Source: G963663315 sp965231905 (lineage in GTDB: Bacteria; Pseudomonadota; Gammaproteobacteria; Arenicellales; Poriferihabitantaceae). Taken from it: a stretch of DNA of 64,000 bases. How positions within the stretch are numbered: position 1 is the stretch's first letter; each line of letters starts with the position of its first letter. The translations under genes and the position numbers were made by a program. Where the stretch lies: the NCBI GenBank assembly GCA_965231905.1, contig CBDDOO010000002.1, forward strand, positions 744,001 to 808,000, written 5' to 3'. The notes beneath the pieces are model-generated. The model saw only the letters and a program-made list of their open reading frames with translations. It made no database searches and had not been told where the DNA came from. Below, piece after piece: positions 34,323 to 43,081 of the stretch.

Positions 34323-35563
34323 ATCATGTCATCATTGGCGCCGGCCCCGCGGGGGTGGTGGCGGCTGAGACATTGCATAAACGGGACCCGTCCGCCCGCA
34401 TCACCATCATTGGCGATGAGCCGGAGCCGCCTTATTCCCGAATGGCGATCCCCTATCTGCTGATAGAAAACATCAATGAGTCCGGCACGTATCTGAGAAA
34501 ACAGGAGGATCATTTCGACCAGCGGGGAATCGAGGTCGTGGTTGACACGGTCGAATCCGTAGACCCCGCAGGGAAGACGGTGGCGCTCGCGAGTGGGAGC
34601 CGCCGGGATTATGACAGGTTGCTGATCGCGTCCGGGTCGCGCCCGATTACCCCGCCGATTCCGGGCATTGATCACGCCAGGGTCACCAGTTGCTGGACGC
34701 TGGAGGACGCCAGAAAGATATCCGGCGCCATCAGGCCGGGTTCATCCGTTGTATTGATCGGCGCCGGGTTTATCGGTTGCATCATTCTGGAGGCGCTGGT
34801 TTCATCCGGCGCGAAGCTGACGGTGGTCGAGATGGGAAACCGGATGGTGCCCAGAATGCTGGACCAGACCTGCGGTACGCTGTTGCAAAAATGGTGCACT
34901 GAAAAAGGAGTCAACGTGATGACCGGCTCCCAGGTTGAAGCCATCGAATCTTCCGGCGACCACGCCAGGGTCCGGGTCAGCGGCTACGGGTCAGTGGAAG
35001 CCGAATTGGTGATTTGCGCTACAGGCGTACAGGGCAATGCCGGTTTTCTGGCGGATTCCGGTATCGAAATGTCCAACGGGGCGATTGTCGTGGATGACTG
35101 CATGGGTTCATCCATCGAGGATATTTACGCGGCTGGCGATGTCGCCTGCGGACGGGATTTCTCCACCGGCGAATACAGTGTTCAGGCGATTCAACCGACC
35201 GCGGTTGAGCATGGTTATACGGCTGCCGCCAACATGGTTGAACAGGGCTCCATCCATCATCGGGGCAGTGTATTGATGAATGTGCTGGACACTATCGGCC
35301 TGATATCCACCTCCTATGGTCAATGGGAAGGGGTTGATGGCGGGGATACGGCGAGACTGGTCGATGAAGACAATTTCCGTTATATCCAGCTTCAGTTTGA
35401 AGAGGATCGCCTGGTCGGAGCCAATACGCTCGGATTGACCCAGCATGTTGGCGTGATTCGGGGGTTGGCGCTGGGCCGGTTTTCTTTGGGCAAATGGAAG
35501 GATCGGCTGATGGATAATCCGTTGATGATCATGGAGGCTTATCTGGCTGTGACCCAGGGATAG
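34319..35563 (+). CDS. FAD/NAD-binding subunit of aldehyde oxidoreductase (AorC-like)
   Basis: 414 residues; its ATG overlaps the stop of the catalytic gene (ATGA). FAD site IIGAGPAGVVAAETLHKRD (4-22), NAD site LIGAGFIGCIILEALVSSG (about 144-162), and the second FAD motif IYAAGDVACGRDF (about 270-282). There is no redox-active CxxxxC pair, so it is of the NADH oxidase/nitrite reductase-like oxidoreductase class. In AorABC complexes this subunit links the enzyme to NAD. Presence here supports an NAD-dependent, not purely ferredoxin-dependent, enzyme. Confidence 0.88.
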   Translation: MNHVIIGAGPAGVVAAETLHKRDPSARITIIGDEPEPPYSRMAIPYLLIENINESGTYLRKQEDHFDQRGIEVVVDTVESVDPAGKTVALASGSRRDYDRLLIASGSRPITPPIPGIDHARVTSCWTLEDARKISGAIRPGSSVVLIGAGFIGCIILEALVSSGAKLTVVEMGNRMVPRMLDQTCGTLLQKWCTEKGVNVMTGSQVEAIESSGDHARVRVSGYGSVEAELVICATGVQGNAGFLADSGIEMSNGAIVVDDCMGSSIEDIYAAGDVACGRDFSTGEYSVQAIQPTAVEHGYTAAANMVEQGSIHHRGSVLMNVLDTIGLISTSYGQWEGVDGGDTARLVDEDNFRYIQLQFEEDRLVGANTLGLTQHVGVIRGLALGRFSLGKWKDRLMDNPLMIMEAYLAVTQG

Positions 35564-35618
35564 ACCGGATAGTCACGGGTTCTGGTTTTCCGGGGAATCT
35601 TGTCCAGAGGCGTTGCAG

Positions 35619-35867
35619 ATGCTGGTTCATTTCAAGCTGTTCGCAACCCTGTCAGGATATTTGCCGGCGAACGCGGTCAAGAACGTAGCGGTTCTGGAAG
35701 TGGCGGATAACACGACGCCGAATCAATTGATTGACCGGCATTTCGTACCCCGCCACGAGGTTCATCTGGTGTTGCTGAACGGAGTGTATCTGAATGAGGC
35801 TGACCGGGATATTCCGTTGAAGCCCGATGATACCATAGCCGTATGGCCGCCGGTTGCCGGAGGATGA
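35619..35867 (+). CDS. MoaD/ThiS-like sulfur carrier, first copy (AorD-like)
   Basis: 82 residues from the ATG at 35619 with AGAGG upstream. Ubiquitin-like fold with the pieces FKLFATLSGYLP, TPNQLIDRHFVP, VLLNGVYLNE and the end DTIAVWPPVAGG. The terminal Gly-Gly would be thiocarboxylated to supply sulfur for the dithiolene of the pterin cofactor. It shares TPNQ and the WP-GG end with the second copy at 36208. Its TGA overlaps the start of the following gene. Confidence 0.87.
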   Translation: MLVHFKLFATLSGYLPANAVKNVAVLEVADNTTPNQLIDRHFVPRHEVHLVLLNGVYLNEADRDIPLKPDDTIAVWPPVAGG

Positions 35868-36184
35868 GCAAGACCGAAGGTTCTCCCGATTACTCTGCGC
35901 AGATGGGCTTTACCCATCTCGAACTGGTCAGGAGTCTGGCTTCCGCGGTCGCGCCCTACCGGGTTTCGACAGATCAGGCCGTCGGGCAGGGAGAACGCGG
36001 ATTCAGGATCACACGGGGGGACAAAACGGCGCGCCTGACCATCGGGGAGGAAAAAATCCGCCGCATCGCTTCACTGGAATTGCCGGTTGTGGATGTTAAA
36101 ATCAGGTTCGAGCGCTTCTCACAGGCCGAGCGTAATGAATTTCTCGACAAATTTAAAAAATATCTTCATCGCGGTGGCGGGTAG
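35864..36184 (+). CDS. Unknown 106-residue protein between two MoaD-like genes
   Basis: ATG at 35864, overlapping the end of the first MoaD-like gene (ATGA). It starts MSKTEGSPDYSAQMGFTHLE, has ARLTIGEEKIRRIASLELP and VDVKIRFERFSQAERNEFL, and ends KKYLHRGGG. The last three glycines echo the Gly-Gly ends of its neighbours, which may be chance. I do not recognise a family. By position it probably helps cofactor assembly or maturation of the tungsten enzyme; this is inference from operon context. Confidence 0.65.
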   Translation: MSKTEGSPDYSAQMGFTHLELVRSLASAVAPYRVSTDQAVGQGERGFRITRGDKTARLTIGEEKIRRIASLELPVVDVKIRFERFSQAERNEFLDKFKKYLHRGGG

Positions 36185-36207
36185 AGGGTTCCCACAGGCA
36201 GTATGAA

Positions 36208-36456
36208 ATGAAAATCACGGTCAAATTTTTTTCCAGTCTGATGGAGTATCTGCCAAAAAACATCGAGGGAAACGCTGTTGTGCTGGACGAATCCGCTTCA
36301 ATTACGCCGAATCAGATCCTGCAGCGGTTTCATGTGCCGGATGCGGAAGTGCGAACGGTGATGCGAAATGGCGTATTCCTCCCTCTTGACGCGCGCGATG
36401 AAAAACTGGAAGAAGGCGACGTGTTGACGGTCTGGCCAGCGATTCAGGGAGGTTAG
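36208..36456 (+). CDS. MoaD/ThiS-like sulfur carrier, second copy
   Basis: 82 residues: MKITVKFFSSLMEYLPKN, TPNQILQRFHVP, VMRNGVFLPL, and the end DVLTVWPAIQGG. It is a diverged paralog of the copy at 35619, keeping length, TPNQ and the Gly-Gly tail. It lies five bases before moaA. Two carriers may separate molybdenum from tungsten cofactor assembly, or one may serve a different sulfur transfer. Confidence 0.87.
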   Translation: MKITVKFFSSLMEYLPKNIEGNAVVLDESASITPNQILQRFHVPDAEVRTVMRNGVFLPLDARDEKLEEGDVLTVWPAIQGG

Positions 36457-36461
36457 CCGCC

Positions 36462-37487
36462 GTGCCCGAAGACAAACTCCGGCGGTCGTTGCGCGATTTA
36501 CGCATATCGGTTACGGATCGGTGTAATTTTCGCTGTGGTTACTGCATGCCAAAAGATGTTTTTGGCAAGGGTTACCCGTTTTTGAAATCCAGCGCCCTGT
36601 TAAGCTATGAGGAAATCGAAAGACTGGTCCGGATATTTGCCAGTCTGGGCGTCGAGAAGATCCGTCTGACCGGCGGCGAACCTTTGTTGAGAAAGGATCT
36701 GGAGACGCTGGTCGGAAAGATTCACCGGGTGGATGGGATCCGGGATATTGCGATCACGACCAATGCTTCATTGTTGAGCGGGTCGCGGGCGCGGGCGCTC
36801 AGGGAGGCCGGAGTGAAACGGGTCAACATCAGCCTGGACGCGCTCAACCCGGAAATCTACCAGCGCATCAACCAGATTTCCTTCCCGATGGAAGATGTTT
36901 TGCAGGGAGTGGACCATGCTGTCGCCGCCGGTTTTGATACGGTCAAGGTGAATATGGTGGTGCAGAAGAATATCAACGTCTCTGACATATTGCCGATGGT
37001 CGAGTATTTCAAGGGCGCCGGCGTGGTTTTACGATTCATCGAATTCATGGATGTGGGGAACCATAATCAATGGCGGCGCGACCACGTTTTCGGCGCCCAT
37101 GAAATCATTGATCTGATTCAGTCCCGGTATCCGATCGAACCGATAGACCTGGACTCCCGGTCGGAAGTAGCCAAGCGCTGGCGATTTGTTGATGGTTCGG
37201 GTGAGATTGGCGTGATTTCTTCCATCACCCAGCCTTTCTGTAATCACTGTGTCCGGGCCCGGCTTTCCGCCATTGGAGAGCTGTTTACCTGTCTGTTCGC
37301 AACTTCCGGCGCCGATTTGAAAGGGTTGCTCGACGCGCACGATTCAGACTCCGTAATCCGGCGCCGAATCGAGGCGGTCTGGTTGAACCGGGATGACCAG
37401 TATTCGATGCGAAGGAGCCAATCGGTGTCTACCGCCCCGGCGCCCGGCCACTCCCGGAAAGTGGAAATGTCGTATATTGGTGGTTGA
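36462..37487 (+). CDS. moaA: GTP 3',8-cyclase (molybdenum cofactor synthesis)
   Basis: 341 residues, GTG start at 36462. The radical-SAM cluster motif is CNFRCGYC (Cys21, 25, 28); the C-terminal second cluster is CNHCVRARLSAIGELFTC; and the last two residues are Gly-Gly (SYIGG), needed for GTP cyclisation. LTGGEPLLRKDLETL and NISLDAL are also conserved. It makes the first intermediate of the pterin cofactor. moaC and moaE are not nearby, so this may be an extra copy dedicated to the aldehyde oxidoreductase. Confidence 0.95.
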   Translation: MPEDKLRRSLRDLRISVTDRCNFRCGYCMPKDVFGKGYPFLKSSALLSYEEIERLVRIFASLGVEKIRLTGGEPLLRKDLETLVGKIHRVDGIRDIAITTNASLLSGSRARALREAGVKRVNISLDALNPEIYQRINQISFPMEDVLQGVDHAVAAGFDTVKVNMVVQKNINVSDILPMVEYFKGAGVVLRFIEFMDVGNHNQWRRDHVFGAHEIIDLIQSRYPIEPIDLDSRSEVAKRWRFVDGSGEIGVISSITQPFCNHCVRARLSAIGELFTCLFATSGADLKGLLDAHDSDSVIRRRIEAVWLNRDDQYSMRRSQSVSTAPAPGHSRKVEMSYIGG

Positions 37488-37493
37488 TCGGAA

Positions 37494-38450
37494 ATGTCAA
37501 AGTCATCATCACCAACCCCAGCAAGCGAAACTGAAACCATCGAAAAATTGTCATTCCAGCCGAAACAGGCAGGGCAGCAGTCCGATATGTTCTCGTCCGA
37601 AGCACAAGGGGATGGTATGAGGAACCAGACGGCCCTCGCTTGCCGTGACAATATGGCGTTCATGCGCCAGCTTCCAGACGCAAGTTTCAAATTGATCGTT
37701 ACATCCCCGCCGTACAATCTGGATAAGGAATACGAGGACAGGCAACGAATGGATGATTATCTTGCAGGACAGGAACGGGTGATCAGCGAGTGTGTGCGGC
37801 TTTTGCATACCCAAGGGTCAATATGCTGGCAGGTTGGCAATTATGTTGAGGACGGTGAGGTCGCTCCCCTTGATACGCTTCTGTATCCGCTGTTCAAGGT
37901 GCATGGTCTGAAACTAAGGAATCGGATCATCTGGCACTTCGGTCACGGGCTGCATTGCACCAAGCGTCTGTCCGGACGTTACGAAACAATCAACTGGTGG
38001 ACCAGAAGTGATGACTACACCTGGAATCTCGACCCAATCCGCGTTCCGTCCAAGTATCCGAACAAACGTCACTTCAAGGGTCCGAATGCGGGCAAATTGT
38101 CCTGCAATCCTGACGGTAAAAACCCAAGTGATGTGTGGGCGTTTCCAAACGTCAAGAGCAATCACCCGGAAAAGACGGTCCATCCCTGCCAGTTCCCGGT
38201 TGAACTTGTCGAGCGTTTGGTACTGTCGATGACCAATAAGGGTGATGCTGTTTTCGACCCCTATATGGGAGTGGGATCGGCTATGGTGGCCGCGCTGATG
38301 CATGGCAGGGATGCTTATGGTTGTGATATTGTAAGCGAATATGTCGATATTGCCCGTCAGCGTGTAAAGGCATTGGAAGCGGGAACATTGTTGACCCGCC
38401 CTATGGGAAAGCCCATATACGACCCAGCGCTGCCTAATGGTGGGCATTGA
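37494..38450 (+). CDS. Type II DNA methyltransferase (N4-cytosine or N6-adenine, beta class)
   Basis: 318 residues from the ATG at 37494, six bases after moaA; the first 40 residues are polar and an internal start near MFSSEAQGDGM or MRNQTAL is possible. Catalytic motif IV TSPPYNLDKEY (about 70-80) precedes the SAM motif FDPYMGVGSAMVAAL (about 253-267), the beta-class order. TSPPY is most common in N4-cytosine enzymes. Its partner is the BglII-like nuclease gene that overlaps its stop codon. Confidence 0.92.
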   Translation: MSKSSSPTPASETETIEKLSFQPKQAGQQSDMFSSEAQGDGMRNQTALACRDNMAFMRQLPDASFKLIVTSPPYNLDKEYEDRQRMDDYLAGQERVISECVRLLHTQGSICWQVGNYVEDGEVAPLDTLLYPLFKVHGLKLRNRIIWHFGHGLHCTKRLSGRYETINWWTRSDDYTWNLDPIRVPSKYPNKRHFKGPNAGKLSCNPDGKNPSDVWAFPNVKSNHPEKTVHPCQFPVELVERLVLSMTNKGDAVFDPYMGVGSAMVAALMHGRDAYGCDIVSEYVDIARQRVKALEAGTLLTRPMGKPIYDPALPNGGH

Positions 38451-39061
38451 TGCGAATCGGGGCAAATTATTCTCACTTGAACGGGATGGAGTATCTCATG
38501 GTGCATCGTCCAGGACTTTGGCAGGAAATTCAGGATGTAATTTCTGAGGTTGATGCCGCCATCTGCAAGACCAAGGTTTCCAGGGAAAAGACAATGCCGG
38601 GCAAGAAGTTATACTCTCCTGTAGACATGAACAGGGAGTTCAAGGAAGGACTGGAAGCAAGAGGGTGGAGCGAACGTAGAAATACTTTTTGGGTGACTGC
38701 TGACGAAAAGTTGTTGCGAGGCATCTATGGGCGCTCTGAAAAAGAGCAGAAGAAAGCTATTGAAGAATCGGGCCAGACTCCCATTATGTCCTACAATCAA
38801 ACTGACTTTGTAAAAAACAGGGTTGCCGTAGAAGTTCAATTCGGTAAATATGCGTTCGTGGCGCATGATCTTTTCGTCAAGCATCTGAGTTTCTACGTGT
38901 CCGACATCATTGACGTTGGAGTCGAAATACTGCCAATGAAGGAACTTGAACGGGAAATGTCCAGTGGCGTGCCTTATTACGAACGTGATCTCCTGAATGT
39001 GCTAAGACAGGGTCGGGGAGTTCCAGCAGTACCTCTTGTCCTGATCGGCGTTCTTCCATAA
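38450..39061 (+). CDS. BglII/BstYI-like type II restriction endonuclease
   Basis: 203 residues from the ATG at 38450, which overlaps the methyltransferase stop (TGATG). It aligns by eye with BglII: PGLWQEIQDVI (LWKEIEE in BglII), QTDFVKNRVAVEVQFGKYAF with Asp119, Glu128 and Gln130 at the spacing of the BglII catalytic residues (Asp84, Glu93, Gln95), and YYERDLLNVL...VPAVPLVLIGV near the end (YYEQAQNQL, VPIRLVGL in BglII). A GATC-centred target such as AGATCT or RGATCY is therefore likely, but not proven. Together with the methyltransferase this is a complete restriction-modification system. Confidence 0.87.
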   Translation: MRIGANYSHLNGMEYLMVHRPGLWQEIQDVISEVDAAICKTKVSREKTMPGKKLYSPVDMNREFKEGLEARGWSERRNTFWVTADEKLLRGIYGRSEKEQKKAIEESGQTPIMSYNQTDFVKNRVAVEVQFGKYAFVAHDLFVKHLSFYVSDIIDVGVEILPMKELEREMSSGVPYYERDLLNVLRQGRGVPAVPLVLIGVLP

Positions 39062-39098
39062 CGGCGCAATCCAGGTATCGCCGGTAACGGCCTGAGAT

Positions 39099-39518
39099 TT
39101 ATTTCAGCGGCAGCAGGTGGGTGCGGTCGTGACCGTACTCTTCGTTGTCGTGGTCATGGGTCAGAAAAGCTTCCCAGGGTTCTCCGGCGGCTCCCCGAAC
39201 CCAGGCTTTGTCGGATCTGGCGTAGCAGCATGTCGTGCTTTCCGGCTCCAGCCAGGGGTTCCCGGATTGCCGGATTCTCTCGACCAGAGTGGCCAGTTGA
39301 TCCCGGTCATCGGCCTCAATTCCGATATGGTCGAAGCCAATATGACCGGAGTTTGACGCGCAGCAATTTGACTCGATGACGAAATTGACCGAAGGATCGT
39401 CCACATCCCACTTGGCATAGTTGTCGCGAACGATATCGGCCGGCTTGCCGAACAGGGAGGAATAGAAGGCTATGGATTTGCCTATATCCTCTACATTCAG
39501 GGAAATGTGTAATTTCAT
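39099..39518 (-). CDS. VOC-family protein of ArsI/CadI type
   Basis: 139 residues: MKLHISLNVEDIGKSIAFYS, AKWDVDDPSVNFVIES, IGFDHIGIEADD, and STTCCYARSDKAWV followed by EPWEAFLTHD. The vicinal-cysteine TCCYA motif and the start are typical of ArsI C-As lyase or CadI-like metalloproteins. A further Cys pair (SNCCAS) lies near residue 53. In known cases these cleave organoarsenicals or respond to cadmium. No ars operon genes are adjacent. Confidence 0.82.
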   Translation of the reverse strand: MKLHISLNVEDIGKSIAFYSSLFGKPADIVRDNYAKWDVDDPSVNFVIESNCCASNSGHIGFDHIGIEADDRDQLATLVERIRQSGNPWLEPESTTCCYARSDKAWVRGAAGEPWEAFLTHDHDNEEYGHDRTHLLPLK

Positions 39519-39640
39519 GGCTTTTTTCCGGTTTGATGTGTCGGGTTAATCCGGGATTCCGTTGGATAATGCGGGTTTGTCCTTCCCATTGTTGATCGTA
39601 TTTCCATATAATGACAAATCATATAAAGGAAACCAACAAA

Positions 39641-40621
39641 ATGAAAGCAATTATACTGAAGGGCTTCGGCGGTCCGGAAATGATGGAATGGGGCGATGCT
39701 GAACTGCCTGTTCCGGGAGAGAACCAGATTCTGATTCGGGTCGCGGCTACTTCGGTCAATCGGCCGGACATCATCCAGCGTCAGGGTCATTATCCGCCGC
39801 CCAGAGGGGATTCGGAAATCCTCGGACTCGAAGTCGCCGGAACCGTGGAGGCGACAGGCGCAGGCGTAACCCGGTGGCAAACCGGTGACCGGGTCATGGC
39901 GCTGATCGGCGGCGGCGGCTATGCGGAGTTTGCCACGGCCTACGCTGACCATGCCATGGCGATACCGGCAAACATGGACTTTGCCCAGGCGGCCTGTGTC
40001 TGTGAAATCGGGCTGACCGCTTATCTCAACCTTTTCATGATCGGCGGTCTTGGCAATAATCAGTCGGCGCTGCTGCACGGAGGAGGAGGCGGAGTGAATA
40101 CCGCCGCCATTCAACTCTGCCGGGCCTTGACGCCGGACACGGACATTATTGTGACCGCTTCCACCGGCAAGGTGGAAAGAGTGAAGGAGCTTGGCGCCCA
40201 CTGTGTGATTGACTACCAGACCGAATCGTTTGCCGACAAGGTCCGGGAACGAACCGGGAAGCGTGGAGTGGACGTGATTCTGGATCATATCGGGGGGCCT
40301 TATCTGGCGGCCAACATGAAATCCCTGAGCGTCGGTGGAACGCTGATGTTGATTGGCGTTCTCGGCGGTGTACAGGCCGAGATCAATCTGGCGCTGATGA
40401 TGGTCAAGCGGCAAAGAATCATCGGCTCTGTACTGCGCTCCCGGCCAATAGCTGAGAAAGCCGCGATCATTGCCGAGTTCGAGAACACGGTCCTGCCGAT
40501 GATGGCCGCCGGCAAAATCCTGCCGCTTGTGTCCGATGTCTATCCGTTGCGGGAAGCCGCCGAGGCGCATCGAGTCATGGAAGCCAGCCGTCATTTTGGA
40601 AAAATTGTCCTTTTGGTTTAG
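39641..40621 (+). CDS. Zinc-independent NAD(P)H:quinone oxidoreductase, PIG3-like
   Basis: 326 residues from the ATG at 39641 with AAGGAAA upstream. Medium-chain dehydrogenase fold without the catalytic zinc ligands: SVNRPDIIQRQGHYPPPRG, LGLEVAGTVEATG, GDRVMALIGGGGYAEFA, and the nucleotide motif HGGGGGVNTAAIQL. The PPPxG and NRPD motifs fit the PIG3/TP53I3-like quinone oxidoreductases. Substrate unknown. It stands alone between the VOC gene and sucC. Confidence 0.88.
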   Translation: MKAIILKGFGGPEMMEWGDAELPVPGENQILIRVAATSVNRPDIIQRQGHYPPPRGDSEILGLEVAGTVEATGAGVTRWQTGDRVMALIGGGGYAEFATAYADHAMAIPANMDFAQAACVCEIGLTAYLNLFMIGGLGNNQSALLHGGGGGVNTAAIQLCRALTPDTDIIVTASTGKVERVKELGAHCVIDYQTESFADKVRERTGKRGVDVILDHIGGPYLAANMKSLSVGGTLMLIGVLGGVQAEINLALMMVKRQRIIGSVLRSRPIAEKAAIIAEFENTVLPMMAAGKILPLVSDVYPLREAAEAHRVMEASRHFGKIVLLV

Positions 40622-40676
40622 TATTGACGGATAACCGAACCCGTTTCGGTATCACGTACCTGTACCGGGAATTGAA

Positions 40677-41972
40677 TTGAATCTTTACGAATACCAGGGC
40701 AAGCGCCTTCTGGAAGGGGCTGGAATCCTGATTCCTCCCGGCGAAATTGCGGCTACTCCAGAACAGGCGGAAGAGGTCGCGACTCGCCTCGGCGGCGACC
40801 GCTGGATGATCAAGGCGCAGATCCTCTCCAGCGGCCGCGCTCGCGGTTCTTTTGTCGATACGGACCGGTTTCGGGGGCTGGACCCCGTTGGCGGTGTCCA
40901 CCAGGTAAACAACCATCTGGATGTTCATCCGTATGCCAACGCGATGCTGGGAAATACCTTGAAGGCCGCGCAAACCGGACAAGAGGGCGTAGTTGTTGAG
41001 CGGGTTTATCTGGAAAAGGCGCTGGAATTCGAGCGCGAACTCTCGATGGCGATGCTGGTGGACGCGAAGCTGGGGAAAGTGGTCTTGCTGTATTCGAATC
41101 ATGGCGGCTCCGATATTGAATCGGTTGCGGCGCAGGAACCGGAATCCATATACAAGCTGGTTATTGAAGATGATACCGGCGCCGCGCCGGCGCAACTTGA
41201 AACGCTTGTTGCAAACCTCAATCTGGCCGGGGAACTGGCCGATCAGGCGAAACAGATCGTGCATAAAATTCACGCTCTGTTTATTGGACGGGACGCCAGT
41301 CTGATCGAAATCAATCCTTTGGTCGTCACCGGCGGGGACCTGGTGGCGCTGGATTCAAAAATTGCGCTGGATGACAATGCGATGTTCCGGCAGCGGCAAA
41401 ACCGGTATCTGGCGCAGGACGCCTGGCAGCCGGATGATCGGTTGCAGGCCAGCAAGCATGGTTTCAACTATTTCAGGATGGAGGGAAATATCGGTTGTCT
41501 GGCAGTCGGGGCGGGGCTGTCCATGGCGACGATTGACGCCATCAAATATCTGGATGGCGAGTCGGCGAATTTTCTGGATTTGCCGCCGGACTCAAAGATT
41601 GCGCGCAGCCGCAGCGCCATTGAGCAGGTTTTGAACACCCCGTCTGTGGATTGTCTCCTGATCAATGTGTTTGGCGGCGGCATCATGCGATGCGATACAA
41701 TCGCTGATGCGCTTTTACTGATTAACCGGTCAGCGCCGATCACAATTCCGGTGGTTGTCCGGTTTTCGGGCACCAATGCGGATTTGGCCAAACGCCGGTT
41801 AAGGGAATCCGTGCCGCAGATTTTTATTGCCGAAAGCATGGCCCGGGCCGCGCAAAAATCGGTTGAAATTGCCGCAGCCGCAGGTTCGGCCGGCAAGCGG
41901 TTGCCGCAGGCCGAGGGTCATTCCCTGGTCGGGCGATTCAAAAAACTGCTGGCGGGCGGGAAACAGGGATAA
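40677..41972 (+). CDS. sucC: Succinate-CoA ligase beta subunit-like protein
   Basis: 431 residues, about 40 longer than usual because of a C-terminal tail (AAAAGSAGKRLPQAEGHSLV...). The start is a TTG or the codon at 40677 giving MNLYEYQGKRLLEGAGI. ATP-grasp motifs: WMIKAQILSSGRARG, LIEINPLVVTGGDLVALDSK, and INVFGGGIMRCD, VRFSGTNADLAKRRL. With sucD it forms the nucleotide-using CoA ligase of the TCA cycle. Related CoA ligases for malate have similar motifs, so substrate is probable, not certain. Confidence 0.85.
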   Translation: MNLYEYQGKRLLEGAGILIPPGEIAATPEQAEEVATRLGGDRWMIKAQILSSGRARGSFVDTDRFRGLDPVGGVHQVNNHLDVHPYANAMLGNTLKAAQTGQEGVVVERVYLEKALEFERELSMAMLVDAKLGKVVLLYSNHGGSDIESVAAQEPESIYKLVIEDDTGAAPAQLETLVANLNLAGELADQAKQIVHKIHALFIGRDASLIEINPLVVTGGDLVALDSKIALDDNAMFRQRQNRYLAQDAWQPDDRLQASKHGFNYFRMEGNIGCLAVGAGLSMATIDAIKYLDGESANFLDLPPDSKIARSRSAIEQVLNTPSVDCLLINVFGGGIMRCDTIADALLLINRSAPITIPVVVRFSGTNADLAKRRLRESVPQIFIAESMARAAQKSVEIAAAAGSAGKRLPQAEGHSLVGRFKKLLAGGKQG

Positions 41973-41975
41973 TCC

Positions 41976-42854
41976 ATGTCCATTCTGGTCGATTCTTCCA
42001 CTCGTGTCATCTGTCAGGGAATAACCGGCAGTCAGGCTACTTTCTATGTTGAGCGCGCGATTTCATCCGGCACGAAAATGGTGGGCGGAGTCAGACCGGG
42101 CAAAGGTGGAGGTCGTCACCTGGGGCTGCCGGTTTTCGACAGCGTAAAGCAGGCGAAAGCCGACAGCGGCGCCGATACAACCGTCATTTTCGTGCCGAAG
42201 GAATCCGCCGCCGCCGCCATGGTTGAGGCGATTGAAGCCGAAATGAGACTGATTGTCTGTATCACTGAACATATCCCGGTACTGGATATGGTTCATGTGG
42301 TACGGATACTGGAGCAGGGCAACTCCACATTGATTGGCCCGAACAGCCCTGGAATCATCACCCCGAAAGGCTGTCGCATCGGCATCATGCCGGCAGAGAT
42401 TTTCAAGCCGGGGCGGGTCGGCGTGGTTTCCCGTTCAAGCACGCTGACCTACGAAGCGGTATCGCAAACGACTGCGACCGGGTTGGGTCAATCAACCTGT
42501 ATCGGCATTGGCGGAGACCCCGTTCACGGAATCAATTTTGTCGATTGCCTGAAGCTGTTCAACGATGATCCGCAAACCGATGGGATTGTCCTGATTGGCG
42601 AGATCGGAGGAACCGAGGAAGAGCAGGCGGCCCAGTACCTGTCGGAGCAGTCCTGTTCGAAGCCGGTGGTCGCGTATATCGCCGGGCAACATGCGCCCAG
42701 CGAACGCCGCATGGGGCATGCCAGCGCCATCATTGAACATAATGCGGGTTCGGCCACGGGAAAAATGGCGTTGCTCGCAGAGGCCGGGGTGACCGTTGTT
42801 GAGTCTCCGGTCCATATCGGCGTCACCATTTTCGACATGCTGAATCCTGTGTAA
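41976..42854 (+). CDS. sucD: Succinate-CoA ligase alpha subunit
   Basis: 292 residues, three bases after sucC. CoA-binding Rossmann start SILVDSSTRVICQGITGSQATF, KMVGGVRPGKGG, then GPNSPGIITP, RSSTLTYEAVSQTT, GIGGDPVHGINFVD, IGEIGG and RMGHASAIIEHNAG, where His248 is the residue that is phosphorylated in catalysis. Normal length. The odhAB genes that often precede sucCD are absent. Confidence 0.92.
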   Translation: MSILVDSSTRVICQGITGSQATFYVERAISSGTKMVGGVRPGKGGGRHLGLPVFDSVKQAKADSGADTTVIFVPKESAAAAMVEAIEAEMRLIVCITEHIPVLDMVHVVRILEQGNSTLIGPNSPGIITPKGCRIGIMPAEIFKPGRVGVVSRSSTLTYEAVSQTTATGLGQSTCIGIGGDPVHGINFVDCLKLFNDDPQTDGIVLIGEIGGTEEEQAAQYLSEQSCSKPVVAYIAGQHAPSERRMGHASAIIEHNAGSATGKMALLAEAGVTVVESPVHIGVTIFDMLNPV

Positions 42855-42903
42855 CAGCAGGATTAGCGATCTCTGCTATAATTACCGGCATCGCTCACCA
42901 CAT

Positions 42904-42950
42904 CCCCCACCAAATCCGTTACACAGATTTGACTCTCCGGCCTGTGGGGG
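42904..42950 (+). other. Possible structured leader upstream of the coiled-coil gene
   Basis: Outer complementary arms CCCCCAC (42904-42910) and GTGGGGG (42944-42950) enclose a small hairpin AAATC/GATTT (42912-42916 and 42926-42930). A TATAAT-like box lies just upstream at about 42876-42881. Could be a folded 5' leader or a small RNA; no known riboswitch recognised. The rest of the 227-base gap shows nothing I can name. Confidence 0.3.
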
Positions 42951-43081
42951 GCAAACCCTGTGATGACGGGCTGATCCATCCGACCGAACGTTAGAGCCTG
43001 CCCGAATCGCGATCCATATCTGAAAAACAGCTTGCTTCGGTATGTGCAGTAGTTCAGAATCAGGAAACTGCAGGAGAGATC

